DNA of 64,000 bases from Mastigamoeba balamuthi (taxonomy: Eukaryota; Evosea; Mastigamoebida; Mastigamoebidae): positions 336,864 to 400,863 of the forward strand of contig CACRSC010000017.1 of the NCBI GenBank assembly GCA_902651635.1. The letters are read 5' to 3'. Below the pieces are notes generated by a model that ran no database searches, was not told where the DNA came from, and saw only the letters and a program-made list of their open reading frames with translations. Positions 1 to 10,787 of this stretch are shown one piece after another (the stretch's first letter is position 1; each line of letters begins with the position of its first letter). The position numbers and the translations under genes were made by a program.

Positions 1-537
1 CCGCTCTCGACGAGCTCCGTGTCCCGGGCGGCCACGAGCAGGGCCTCGAAAGGGCGCTTGTGCACAGAGTCGACGGGGCACACGAGCTCGGCGCTGTCGG
101 TGAGCTTGAGCCAGTGCCACGTGGCGACGTGCGCGAGCCCCCAGTGGCCGATGAGGCCGAGCGCCTCGGCCCTCACGCGGGGGCTGTTGGTGACCCAGAC
201 GGCCACCACGGCAGCGTCCCTGCGGCCCACCCACTCGCCCACGGGCAGCGAGCAGGCGATCTGGCCCGCCGAGGGCCCGCAGGCGTACGACGAGGCCCTG
301 GCGGCGCTGCGGTTGGCCCACGGGGGGTCGAGCACCACGCACCCGAACCCCCCGCGCGCCCGCGCGGCGCCGCAGACCACCGCGGGCCACTCGCTCGCCG
401 GCCGCTGCACAAACGCGCACAGCGGCGGCAGGACGTGCCCGCAGGCCGTCAGCGCGTCGTGGGCGCCGCTCGTGTGCGCCACGACGCCCGCGCAGCGCTC
501 GAGCGACGCCACGGGCGCGGCGGCGGCGGCGGCGCGG
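1..537 (-). CDS. METTL4-like MT-A70 family N6-adenine methyltransferase, partial
   Basis: Minus-strand reading frame open from 537 down to base 3, with no start or stop in the window: the 5' end enters the assembly gap and the 3' end leaves the window. The catalytic DPPW motif is encoded at 318-329, inside the segment GCVVLDPPWANRS, followed by a Val-Trp-Val-Thr-Asn strand and then WHWLKLTDSAELVCP and VDSVHKRPFEALL. This order (EWP-VV-CG, DPPW, WVTN, WHW-K, HKRPFE) is that of METTL4 rather than METTL3 or METTL14. The family transfers methyl from SAM to N6 of adenine: METTL4 acts on U2 snRNA Am, and a DNA 6mA role has been proposed. All visible catalytic residues are intact. The family assignment is firm; the substrate is not deducible here. 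Confidence 0.85.
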
Positions 538-682
538 NNNNNNNNNNNNNNNNNNNNNNNNNNNNNNNNNNNNNNNNNNNNNNNNNNNNNNNNNNNNNNN
601 NNNNNNNNNNNNNNNNNNNNNNNNNNNNNNNNNNNNNNNNNNNNNNNNNNNNNNNNNNNNNNNNNNNNNNNNNNNNNNNNNN
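538..682. other. Assembly gap of 145 N
   Basis: Run of N from 538 to 682. It removes the 5' part of the METTL4-like gene and possibly its promoter. The 184 bases after it (683-866) show no gene on either strand and are taken as the upstream region of the receptor gene. Confidence 0.99.
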
Positions 683-866
683 GAGACGCCAGGTGTATCG
701 GGTTGTGAATTTCATTTATGGCTTCGAGAGCTGGCTGCCTGTTTGGAAAACCCCCTCAAGATACTTGTGATGCTCTGTCTCTTTTGTGTACACAAATCGT
801 GCAGTTCCACTGCGGCGTTGGAGGCTCCTTTTCAACCCTGAACCTATCCGGTCGGCAGGTCCGGCA

Positions 867-3800
867 ATGCAGCGCGTCCACAGCCTCCTCCTCGTCTTCC
901 TCGCCGCTCGCGCTTCGGTGGCCACGTGCGCAGGAGCGGCTGCCCCGCACGCGCTGTACCCCAACAGCACCGCTGGCGGCATAGCTGTCCTCGTCGTCGG
1001 ACAGTCCGCGCCCTTCACGGGCCCCCACGCACGCACAGGCACCGACGTCCGCGCAGGCCTCGAGGCGGCGTTGGCGGCGGCCAACGAGGCGTCGCTGGTG
1101 CAGTTCGTGCTGGCGTCGCTCGACGACGCCTACGACGACGGGCGGCAGGCCAGCAACACGCAGGCGCTGCTCTGCTCGGGCGCCGGCGGCACGGGGCCCG
1201 CGTTCGCCATCGCGGGCAGCGTCGGGTCGTCGGCGAGCGAGGCGGCGCTCGCCACGCTGCTGGCGTCGGCGGGGAGCGACGGCGTGCCGGTGCCGTTCGT
1301 GGGGGCGCTGACGAGCAGCGAGAAGCTCCGCGCACGCGCGTCGGTGCTGCAGTCGTCGCGGACAGGCGTGGCGCTGTCGAGGGCTGGCGGAGGCGACGAG
1401 GTCAGTGCGATCGTGTCGTTCCTGTCGGACAGGTGGGGTGTCCTGAACCGCACGAGTGTGTTCTACCAGGACACGCCGTTCGCCCGCGACGCCTTCGGAT
1501 ACCTCGCCAACGCCCTCAGGTCCAACGACGGCTCCACGCTACTTTCTTCGTACAGACACGCCGTCGTGGCCACGCAGAGCGACCTCAGTGCGATGGCCGT
1601 TAAGGCAGCGGACTTGCTGTGTGCCAGCGGGGACCCCAAGGCGGTGGTGCTGCTGGCGCTTGGGAGCATGTCGGCAGCGCTGGTGCAGGAGATGGCGCGC
1701 AGGAACAAGACGGGCCTGCTCTACGTCGCAATGTCGTTCGTCTCGGCAGAGGAGCTCTACACTGCTGTGCCACACTCCACGTGGGAGATGTTTGACGCAC
1801 AGAAGTCGCTGCTCTTCTTCACGCAGGTCGTCCCGCTGCCATCAGATTACGACTCGAAGTACCGTGTTGTTGTGTGCGCTTCCCGGATTCTGCCCCGTGC
1901 CCTCCTCTTATCTCACGGGTGGTGCATGGCGCAGCGAGTACCAGAAGGCGATGCAGAAGTACCAGCCACGGATGAACTTCACGCACGCGTCACTCGAGGG
2001 ATTCATCGCTGGTCGCCTCGTCGTGACGGCGGCATCGAGGGCCCTGGAGCTCAACGGGTGGCCACTTACGCGTGCCACCTTCCTAGACGCCATCTTCCGC
2101 GACATCCGCACGTTCAAGCTCTATGGCAGCTACACGCTGGGGCCCTACGGCGACGGCGTGGGTACAACGGGTGCCACGCAGACAGCAGACGACTGGTGCA
2201 ACCAGGGCGCCCACGAGATCTTCATGACGCAGATAGAGCCGCTCACGGGAGACCTGTGGGACGCCATCTCGTGGTCATTCAAGTTCAGCGGCTGCGCTGT
2301 GTCCGGGTGGAACGACACGTCTCCCAAGTCGCTCGTTGGTTACGTCCAGACAGATACGGACACCTCCGCGGACGTGCAGCTCGGGCTGTCCGCTGCTACT
2401 CGGGCGCAGAGCAACGACGGCAGCACACTGGTCGCCCTGACAACGACCAAGAACACCGACAGTGACACTGCGCTCGACAAGCTCATCGGGCGAAATTGCA
2501 TGGCGATCGCTGCGCTTCCGGAGAGCGGCGTCACCAAGTCGCTGGAGCTCATCAATAAGGGGAAGCTGCTCATTCCACTCATTGCGCCCTACTCTGGTCT
2601 TCGCAGCCTCAGAAGCCCATTCAGACGGTCCGCAGGACACGACCCCGCCCCTTCCCCGCCGCACTTCGGTCGTCAGTACTCAGTGCTCACGATCGTCCGG
2701 CAGAGGTGTTGTCAACCTGTTCGCGTCGTACTACCAGGAGGCCAGGACCGCTGGATCGCTGCTGGCCCAGAAGCACAACGCCGTCAAAATTGCTGTGTTG
2801 TGGAGTTCGCAGACTCACTACGACGCCGGCAAGGACTTTTCAACGGGGTTGGCCCTCTGCCGCAGCAAAAATGTGAGCCGCCTCTTCCCAACATGTTTCC
2901 TCTGGCGCCCGGTCTGATACCATCTGCTAGTTGTTTGGCGTCGCGAGAACAATCGAGGTCGAGGACAGGGCCTTCTCCGATGCTCAGAAGGACGCCGTCG
3001 ACTACGTCGTAGCGAAGGCGCAGGCTGGATTCTCGTTCATCATTGTGGCGGGCGCAGACGACACGTGGGAACTGATGCAGGCCATACGCGGAGCTTCTGA
3101 AACGAGCCCCATCATCGTCACGTCGGTTGTTAGTCCCGACGACATCTGGCAAAGGATGTACGACAACATGAACGACACGTCAGAGTGGGTGAACGTGTAT
3201 CGAACGTCGTTGACCCCGCAGCTCGACTCGCTGTCGTCAAGCAACGCTGTGCGCCAGGACTTTGAGAACTGGGTGTCCTACATTGACCAGGTCCAAGAGC
3301 CCTTCGAGGGGTTTCTCATTGGCAGATTCATCTCTGCGGTGCTCGAGAGCATGAACGAAGAAGGCCTGTCCTCAGACAAAGTCACTGCCAATATGCTTCT
3401 GGACGCAATCTACGCCAAGAAGTTCTTCAAGATCGACAACAAGATCACAGTGGGGCCCTTCCTCGACCAGAACAGCGGCGAGAGGCTCTGCAACCAGGGC
3501 ATAGACACCGTCTACGTCACAGGATGGGATTCCTATTCGTTCAAGTTGATCGACTTTTCAATTCAAGAGGAGAGAAGATGCGGGATGGAGTTCGACCCTC
3601 CTCCTGTTGCATCGGAGGACAACACGGAGCGCACAGTGATCTTGTCCACCACAATCCCCGGATTCGTCGTTGTGTGCTCCCTCCTCGTCATAGCCGTCGT
3701 GGCTAGGAGCAAAGGGAGGTCGACACTGAAGAAGCTCAAGAGGAGCGAGCTGGAGATTGGGGAGCGAATCGGAAAGGGCCGCTTGGGTACAGTGCACAAC

Positions 3801-5061
3801 GGCGACTGGCACGGGACACCTGTGGCCATCAGAGTCATCGACAAGATGGCCATCACGCGAGAGGACCTCGAGGCCATCAAGAGCGAGATGGCGCTGACGC
3901 ACAGCCTGCACCACCCCAACCTGCTGATGCTGCTGGGATATTGCGAGTCCAAGACTGACCTCCTAATCGTCAGTGGTACAGAATATCATCTCCTGATTCT
4001 ACATATTATGATTGACAATTGATTACAGAGTACATGGCGTCGGGGTCTCTGCACGAGTACCTGAAGAAGAACAAGCAGAACATGAACTACTACAACGAGG
4101 TCGCCATTGCCTTCGTGAGTCGCTCTGATTTCCCGATGAGCGCACCAGGTTTCTGAACTCCTTTTTGCAGGACACCATCAAGGGGCTGGCATTCCTTCAT
4201 TCGGCAAAGCCGCCTGTGGTTCATGGAAACCTCTCGAGTCAATCTCTCATGGTTTGAATGCTCGCGCGAATCTCAAAACTGACAGGTTGATTGCTTCTAG
4301 ATCGACGGGAGCATGGTGACCAAGATCTGCGACTTCTGGTGCTCCAAGAGCAACGCCTCCAGCAATTCTGCCAGAAGGCACTCTGGGTTTCTGGCTCCAG
4401 AGATTCTCGAGGGAAAGCCAGCAACCACAGCAACTGACGTTTTTGGTTTGCCCCCTTATGCCCACAAGTTGTTCTCACTGTTATAATCTTGCAGCATATG
4501 GAATTGTTCTGTGGGAGCTGTTCCTTCCTGTCGATCTGTATGTAGCCATGTCCGACTCGAGCACGTCCTTGTCAGTGTCGCAATCCTCCATGCAGGCCAA
4601 GAGCCCAGCTGATCCCCGGGCGCCAACTTCGCAGAACCAAGGAGCACAGCCAGAGATCCACCCATCGACTCCCAAAGAGGTGGCAACGCTGCTGACACGG
4701 TGCTGGCAGAAGGAGCCAGAGAGAAGGCCCTCTGTGTTCCAGATCCTCAGGAACTGGCCCCAGACATTCGCTGTGCGCACTATTATCTATGAGAAGGTGC
4801 TCTTCTGTTTTCTCAACTTTAATTTGACAGGGCGCTGGAACATTTGAGCTGCCATCGGACATGAGTATCAGCAGCTCGCCCCAGACGGCTCGTAATATCA
4901 TGTCCGAGGTTTCGCTGGTGTCAGAGATCAGAGACGTGATGGACGACGACTTGATGGCTGCTGTTCTGCCACAGGAGCTCGGACTCGGAACAACTGAAGT
5001 CCCCACTCTTGTGGTCCAGGTGTCTCCTTCAGGGTCATCAGATCTGAGCATCAACCCCTGA
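867..5061 (+). CDS. Receptor with two type-1 periplasmic-binding-like folds, TM and pseudokinase domain
   Basis: Nine exons: 867-1858, 1935-2627, 2704-2872, 2931-3975, 4029-4114, 4171-4251, 4301-4445, 4495-4796, 4831-5061, giving 1247 residues. The start at 867 gives a signal peptide (MQRVHSLLLVFLAARASVATC). Two tandem Leu/Ile/Val-binding or ANF-receptor type folds follow (about 30-540 and 550-840; each has an 'EGF-AGR/IGR' helix), then one TM helix (about 853-875) and a kinase homology domain (about 890-1170). The glycine loop is GKGRLGTVHNG, but the VAIK lysine is Arg (VAIRVID), HRD is HGN (VVHGNLSSQSL) and DFG is DFW; the APE motif is kept. It therefore looks catalytically dead, as in receptor guanylyl cyclases, whose kinase homology domain also has HGN. 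No cyclase domain follows: the chain ends in an acidic Ser-rich tail. Likely a ligand-sensing scaffold at the plasma membrane; ligand unknown. An AATAAA lies near 5480. Confidence 0.85.
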
Positions 5062-6706
5062 CACTGTGAAGTTGATGGATAAAACATCTCTGTTTTGCCT
5101 TTTCCTATCAGCTGTTTCTTTCTGTTCCACCCTGTCTTACTCACCTTAAACTGACGATTCAGGGTGAAATAGTGATACTGTAACATTATTAGCAATTTGT
5201 ACATACAACAATGAACAGAATGATGTCTACGATATATTTGTTTTCGGAAATGGGATTTCTGCATTTCTTGATTCACAGGAATGGATGTTGAAGAGCATTA
5301 AATGCTAGCCAAAACCATTAAGTTGAGTTCATTACTCAAATTGAAAAATGATGCATGAGAAATACCTTATAAGGTTATAATGAGTATTGTCTAATGGGAT
5401 TCAAATGAAGAAAGAATAACACAATTGATATTCCTATTATTATTATTTGAACTGAGATTCAGCTTCTGTTAACAGAAATAAAGTGGGTTTTCCCTGACCA
5501 ACTAATGTGGAGCTTGAGGTCTTTAACTGGTCAAATCACGAGTTTTTTGATACTCGAATCACGGGGTTTTAAACAACACAACTGAGTGTGGTATGGTAGC
5601 AATTACCACTGATGCTGCTGTTCGTATTATTGAATGATTTCATTTCATTTTACAGATCCCAAGCAGAACAAAGACTCTGGTACTTGTATTAACTGTTTTT
5701 AAGTATAAGATGTGATTATCAGCAATTTAGTCTCAACCAGCCCCCCTTCCTATTGGTGTGTGAAGCCTTTTCTTACTATGTGATAAACATAGCTTCTGAA
5801 AGCTACTGAAGGAATCACCCCAGTCCTGATCCCCCTGGCGGCCACTGACCAGAGGTCCCTCAGTAGTCATCAGCATCCTGTGGCCCCCAAGGGTGCCAGC
5901 ACAGCACAAGTGAGGGTACAGCAGCTAATGATGGATCTACAACAAGTTAATGCCTTTTTATATGATCATAGTTGCTGAATCAGAGTGGTCCTAATTATCT
6001 CTGCTCATTCTAACATCTTCAGCATAAGAGTGGTATGATAACAATTCCCAAAGCTGGCAGCTCCAGGAGGACAACCACCTCAAGTACACCAGCAAGGCAG
6101 TGCAGAGATGAAGGTGTGTGAAGCATGTCACATGCATGTCCTGGCCAGCCTGCTCTCTGGACCTGAGCCCAATTGAGAACATGTGAACATTTGTTAAGAG
6201 TTGTGTGGCTCTATAGGTCCTGGACTGTGAAGGGCCTGGCCAAGTGCATTCACAAAATTTGAAGAAAGCTCTCAGTCAGCAATATACAGAACTTGGTCGT
6301 CTTCATGAATTCATGCATGAAACATGTCCTCAATGCTCAAGGGAACTACACTTGCTACTAGGAATCAGGGCTTTTCCTGCTCTTTCTGGCCTTCAGTCCC
6401 TAAGAACAAAGAAGTATATGCTAAACTGTAGGGTGTCAGCCAATTATTTCTGAAGCAAATCACATAAAAGGGAAACTCTATCTAAGATATGATAAATTAA
6501 TTTATCCTTCTGCTACCAGAAAGGAATATCTGCATACTCTTCATCTGTCTTACAAGATCTTCCTTCAGAAAAAGAAAAATAAAAACCTCATGTTTGGGCC
6601 ACCAGAAACCTCATGTTTGGAATTTGCATCAAGTCAATTGATAGTGGTGCCGGATAGCCAGAACAAAATCTCGGGGGACACACAAATCTCTTAAGAAATC
6701 GCGTGC
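5062..6706. other. AT-rich intergenic stretch with transposon debris
   Basis: 1.6 kb whose base composition drops sharply against the flanking genes. The first 400 bases are probably the receptor gene's 3' end. The Tc1/mariner relic at about 5990-6300 is the only recognisable coding trace. Other short open frames are riddled with stops and I see no intact gene. Confidence 0.7.
5990..6300 (+). mobile_element. Degenerate Tc1/mariner transposase relic
   Basis: One frame reads QEDNHLKYTSKAV, then a stop, then WPACSLDLSPIENM, then another stop. These are the second and third catalytic blocks of a Tc1-type transposase (family forms QQDNAP-H and WP-SPDLNPIEN). The Asp codon at 6070-6072 and the Glu codon at 6175-6177 are 34 residues apart, the DD34E spacing of Tc1. 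In-frame stops after 6108 and 6180 make it a dead copy. No terminal inverted repeats could be picked out by eye. Confidence 0.75.
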
Positions 6707-7195
6707 ATGGAGTCGTGCGCTCCTTCCTCCAAGAGCAGCGGTGCCGTGACGCTGCCGTGCGCGCCACAGCGCAGGCGCTCCGCCCTGGAGTCAGCCGAGC
6801 GCCGCTACATCCTCTCGGAGCTGCGCGGCCTCAACGCCACGCCGTACTACCGCGACGTCCCCGACGACCTCGAGAACAGCGAGCTGGGCGGCCTCGAGGC
6901 CTCGTACGACCTCAGCGCCGTGCGCTCCGCCCGCCCGCCCGCCGTCGTCGTCTCTGTGAAGCCGCCCGGCGCCGGCAGCAGGCCGTCGTCGCGGATGGCG
7001 TCGCCGTCGTGCCTGTCGCCGCAGTCGCAGTCGTCGGCCCTCGTGTCGCCGGTGATGATGCCCTCGAGCCCCTCCTCCGTCGCCTCCCCGCCCCCGCCGC
7101 AACTGCAGTCGGCGGCGGCGGCGGCAGCGGCAGCAGTGGCGGTGGCGGCAGCGGCAGCGGCAGTGGGCCAGGCACGTTCCGTGGCGCTGCAGTGA
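6707..7195 (+). CDS. Hypothetical Ala/Ser-rich protein, 162 aa
   Basis: Single open frame from the ATG at 6707, opening where GC content jumps back to the level of coding DNA. The N-terminal third is mixed-composition and could fold (an acidic-basic stretch around residues 24-75 with SAERRYILSELRGLN). The rest is Pro/Ser-rich and ends in an alanine-valine run coded by GCG/GCA triplets (about 7110-7170). I recognise no family. Codon choice (G or C at third positions) agrees with neighbouring genes, which supports coding, but an exon of a larger gene or a chance frame is possible. Confidence 0.45.
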   Translation: MESCAPSSKSSGAVTLPCAPQRRRSALESAERRYILSELRGLNATPYYRDVPDDLENSELGGLEASYDLSAVRSARPPAVVVSVKPPGAGSRPSSRMASPSCLSPQSQSSALVSPVMMPSSPSSVASPPPPQLQSAAAAAAAAVAVAAAAAAVGQARSVALQ

Positions 7196-7836
7196 CCCGT
7201 GCGGGCTCTGGGTAGCCCCGTTGAACGACGCCAATACCGCAAGTTTGTTGATAGATCATGCGGCTCGTGCGCCAGCGCGTGGAGTGGGCTCGCTCGCTGC
7301 TTCTCTATGCCGCTGGGAGCGCGGCGGGCTGTGTGTGTCCCCGGCAACCCTTTTGCCGCCAAGTGTTCGGGCTGCTGTTTGGACAGCGCAGACCCCGCGC
7401 CGTGTGTGTCCGGCACGTCAGCAAGCACTTGGCACTACACTCATCGCGTACTCAAACATGAGGCATGTTCGGGCTCCAGGGGCACGCGGTCAGCTGGCAG
7501 TGCACGACTGACCAGACAGGGTAGACGTGATATCTCAGAGCATTTGTGAAATCTGCTGGGGGGTGATCTCGTAGTCGCACACGACCCGCCATGGCGGTTC
7601 CCGGCACGCCCGCGCCCCGCCCGCAGCCGCCCCTCTGACAGCGCCGCGCGCAGTTGTCGGTGCGTCGCTGGGCGGCATCAGCGCCGGGGTCTCGATGGAG
7701 CTCTCCTCCATAGACGAGCGCGCGCGCAACGAAGGCACCAACTGAGCCCACCCCCCAGCCCAGCCCATGCCCCTGCATGCAACCCCGCGCCTGAAACCAC
7801 ACGGCACTCCCCCCCCCCCGCCCACCAGCCGCGCGC
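7196..7836. other. Intergenic, no gene seen
   Basis: 641 bases between the Ala-rich protein and Sec6. It is GC-rich with several overlapping open frames in different phases but no protein-like composition in any. A GATATC at 7529-7534 resembles the upstream element found at other genes, although it is about 300 bp from the Sec6 start. Confidence 0.5.
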
Positions 7837-10392
7837 ATGGTGTGCGACATGCTGTCGCTGCCGGACCACCTGTCGAGGCTCGACACGCTGCGCGCGACGA
7901 CCGCCCAGAAGAAGGCAGCGATCGAGGCGCAGTGCGCACAGCAAAGACAGCGCACTGCACTGCGGCGCACGCACTGACGACCGGCTCGCGCCAGGCTCAA
8001 GGCGATGGTGGACTCGGAGTTGGTGGAGGCGCAGGAGGGCATCGAGTCGCTGAAGAAGTCGATGGGGCTGGTGGACGGCATGAAGGACTGCTACGTGCGC
8101 ATCGACGGGCTGTGCAAGGAGTGCAAGAACCTCATCGGGGCAGAGGACTACCCGCTGGTCAAGAAGCTCAGCTGGATCAGGTCCAACGTGCAGATGACGC
8201 TCGCCGAGGTCGCCCGCATCCAGGCCATCCCTCAGAAGGTCGCGGAGATCCGCAAGCTCATCGAGGATGATTCCAGTTCGTGGTTCGATTCCTGCTGCCC
8301 ACCTGATTTTGTCGCCTGCAAAAGGCATCGGGGAGGCGCACAAGCAGATGACGGAGCTTGAGGCGATGAGGATGCGTGCGATGGATCAGGCTGAGGAGCA
8401 CCCGGACATGCTGGTGGCGCTGAAGCCGTCGTTCCACGAGATCGAGGAGGTGTGCAAAGAGTTCGAGGACAGGCTGCAGGACCTCGAGATGGACTACCTC
8501 GAGCTCGCCAAGTCCTCTCCCAGCGTCCTCGTCAAAGGCACTCCCGCTACACCTTGCCCTCTGCGTGGTGAGAGTGCTTCCCCTTACATGCCTTGGACTC
8601 GCAGTCATTCAGATCGTCGAGAGGGCTGAGTACGCAGACGCACAGCACATCGCTATCAAGAAGGAGGCGGCACTTCACACGGGGGGCTCGTCCTCGACGA
8701 CATCGGAGGCTGTGTACGTTCCAAAGAGGTACAAGGACAGGCTTTTCGAGGCGTTAAAGGCTGCGGTGAAGAGGAGGTTCGACAAGGCGTTTGCCGAGTT
8801 TGCGCAGGAGACCATCACCGACGCCGAGAGGTTTGTGCAACTGTGCAATCTGTTGCTCGACGACCTCATTGTGATCTACGACAACGTTGTTCCCTGCCTG
8901 CCTCCGACGTCCGCTCCCTTTCTGCCGTCGTCCTTTGGTCTGTCTTGCGGTCTCACACTTTTTTGTTATGCTGTTGCAGGTACAACGTGTTCAGCTTCTT
9001 CGCTGCCGAGTACAATCAGCAGTTCTTCGATCTGATCAAGGGCCTGCCGTCGCACTACACGAGCATATCGAACAACGTGATTGTCGAGCTCGAGCGCTGG
9101 CTGCACAACGACTACATCCCGCAGGTGAACAGACTCGGGTGCCCGGACATGAAGCCGAGCCTCCTGACGGCCATCCTGCCACTGGAGAACCAGTACAACA
9201 TGAACATCAAGGAGAAGATGTACGCGTGGAGCGGCGAGATCGTCATGAGGGACCGCGAGTCGCTGCCGCAGCTGCGCGACGGCCAGTTCTTCACGCCCAT
9301 GATCGCGGACCTGTTTCAGTTTGTGCACTCTCAGATCTCGTTGGCCAAGAGCACGGGGTCTATGATGCTTGTTGCCAAGGTGGCAGCTGCAGTCTCGTCG
9401 GCGCTCCTGTACTTCAAGGACATCGTGTCGCGCGAGGTCACAGCCACTGTGACCGCGTTGACCCAGCCGGCAGACGTTGCCCCAGCTCAGGGCAAGTCGA
9501 AGAAGGAGGAAAAGGGTATGTCTACGCAGATCCCGGAGCCGGAGACACCGCCGCTGGACCTCGGGCACCTCATTGCCGTCGTGAACAACAGCAACAAGTG
9601 CTGCGAGACTATTCAGGAGCTCGCGAGCGACCTCGAGGAGCTTCTAGACAAGGAGCACGCGCAGCTTATCGACTTCGAGCCCGCCCTCGACGCGTTCCAC
9701 GACCTCGCAGAAGAGGCTCTGGTGGCGCTGTCCAAGCTCGTCATGTCCGACGTCGAGGAGGCCGTGGCGAACCTGTTCGAACAGGAGTGGCTGACGGGCA
9801 CGCTGATCGAGCGCATCGTGCAGTGCTTCGCCGAGTACATAGACACAGAGTTCGTGCCCACTATGCTCGAGACGTTCGTCAGGAGGCTGTGCCTCGTCCT
9901 TCTCGAGGCTCTCGTCTCCCGCTACGTCGAGCAGCTACTCATGAGGTGCGTTACCACAACACTCTAAACCCTGCTGACCCGAACTGCAGGAAACATGGGA
10001 TCTCGTTTGCGACAAGCGAAGCAGCGTGCAGGATGGAGGCGGATGAGATCATCATGAACCGGTACTTCGAGAAGCATCTCAGGCCCAAGGCCCTGAGCAC
10101 GGCCCTTCTGGTGGTGAAGGACCTGCGCGACCTCGTGGGTGGCGACATGGAGATGCTTCCGCTGTACTTCACGTCGCTGCTCACCAACCACCCAGACTGC
10201 TCGCCAAACATCATCGAGTACATCCTGCACATGAGGGGGTTCAACAAGCAGCAGATGGCCGAGGCACTGGAGAGCCTCAAGATGGTGTACGCCAAGGTGT
10301 CGTCCGAGATGAAGCAGCCACCGCCGGCTGGCATTTTCACCAAGCTTAAGCTGCCGGTCCGGATCTCTGGCCTCTTTACGTCCTCCTTCTGA
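7837..10392 (+). CDS. EXOC3: Exocyst complex subunit Sec6 (EXOC3)
   Basis: Six exons: 7837-7931, 7995-8275, 8325-8537, 8605-8908, 8980-9945, 9990-10392; about 753 residues, the usual length for Sec6. Landmarks line up with animal Sec6 in order: the N-terminal coiled coil, VPCLPPTYNVF (animal CFPPHYEIF), the segment ending HLIAVVNNSNKC, EWLTGTLIERIV, and LMRKHGISF before the C-terminal helical bundle. Sec6 tethers secretory vesicles to the plasma membrane within the exocyst and binds SNAREs. Exon 3 has two possible ends: a GC donor after 8537 (AAAG then GCAC), which matches the family length, or a GT donor after 8567, which adds ten residues. Both keep frame. Confidence 0.9.
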
Positions 10393-10730
10393 GCAAAGCC
10401 CCGTCTTGGAACAAGTGTTGTTTTCGAAGTAAGGCTGCTTTGTGTTGTTCCAGAAATGAGATGGAGATGTTGGCGACGAGCCGGAGTCTCACGTAGCGTA
10501 AACGATACATTGAGGGGCTCTTAAGGATATTTCCAATTGTGAATGGCGTCACCGTCAGAAAAAAGATGAGTGAATCTCTGTGAATAACCGTTGGAGAACA
10601 GGCATTCGTGTCCGCACGCTCTGAATTGCCGCCAGTTCAGGGCCTCGTTGTCTGCAAGCAGGGCAATTACATGGTGAGTCAGTCCACCCGACTGGATTTG
10701 GATTCTGTGCCAACCGTGCGCCCCCTCGGT

Positions 10731-10736
10731 GATATC
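10731..10736 (+). promoter_or_regulatory. GATATC element upstream of Sel1-PH gene
   Basis: GATATC 52-57 bases before the ATG at 10788; a GGATATTT also lies at 10525. It belongs to the recurrent GATATT/AATATC set seen upstream of about ten genes here. The rest of 10393-10787 shows nothing else. Confidence 0.35.
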
Positions 10737-10787
10737 TTCTCTGGTTCCCACACCCCCGTTCGTCTCTTTATCCGTTGGAGGCACTCA

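Noticed and set aside
19-770. Long plus-strand frames running through the N gap
   Set aside because: They are antisense to the METTL4-like frame, and the N run contributes about 48 unknown codons; composition is not protein-like.
9514-9532. Possible tiny intron starting GGTATG in Sec6 exon 5
   Set aside because: It would be under 20 bases and the frame is open through it; treated as coding.
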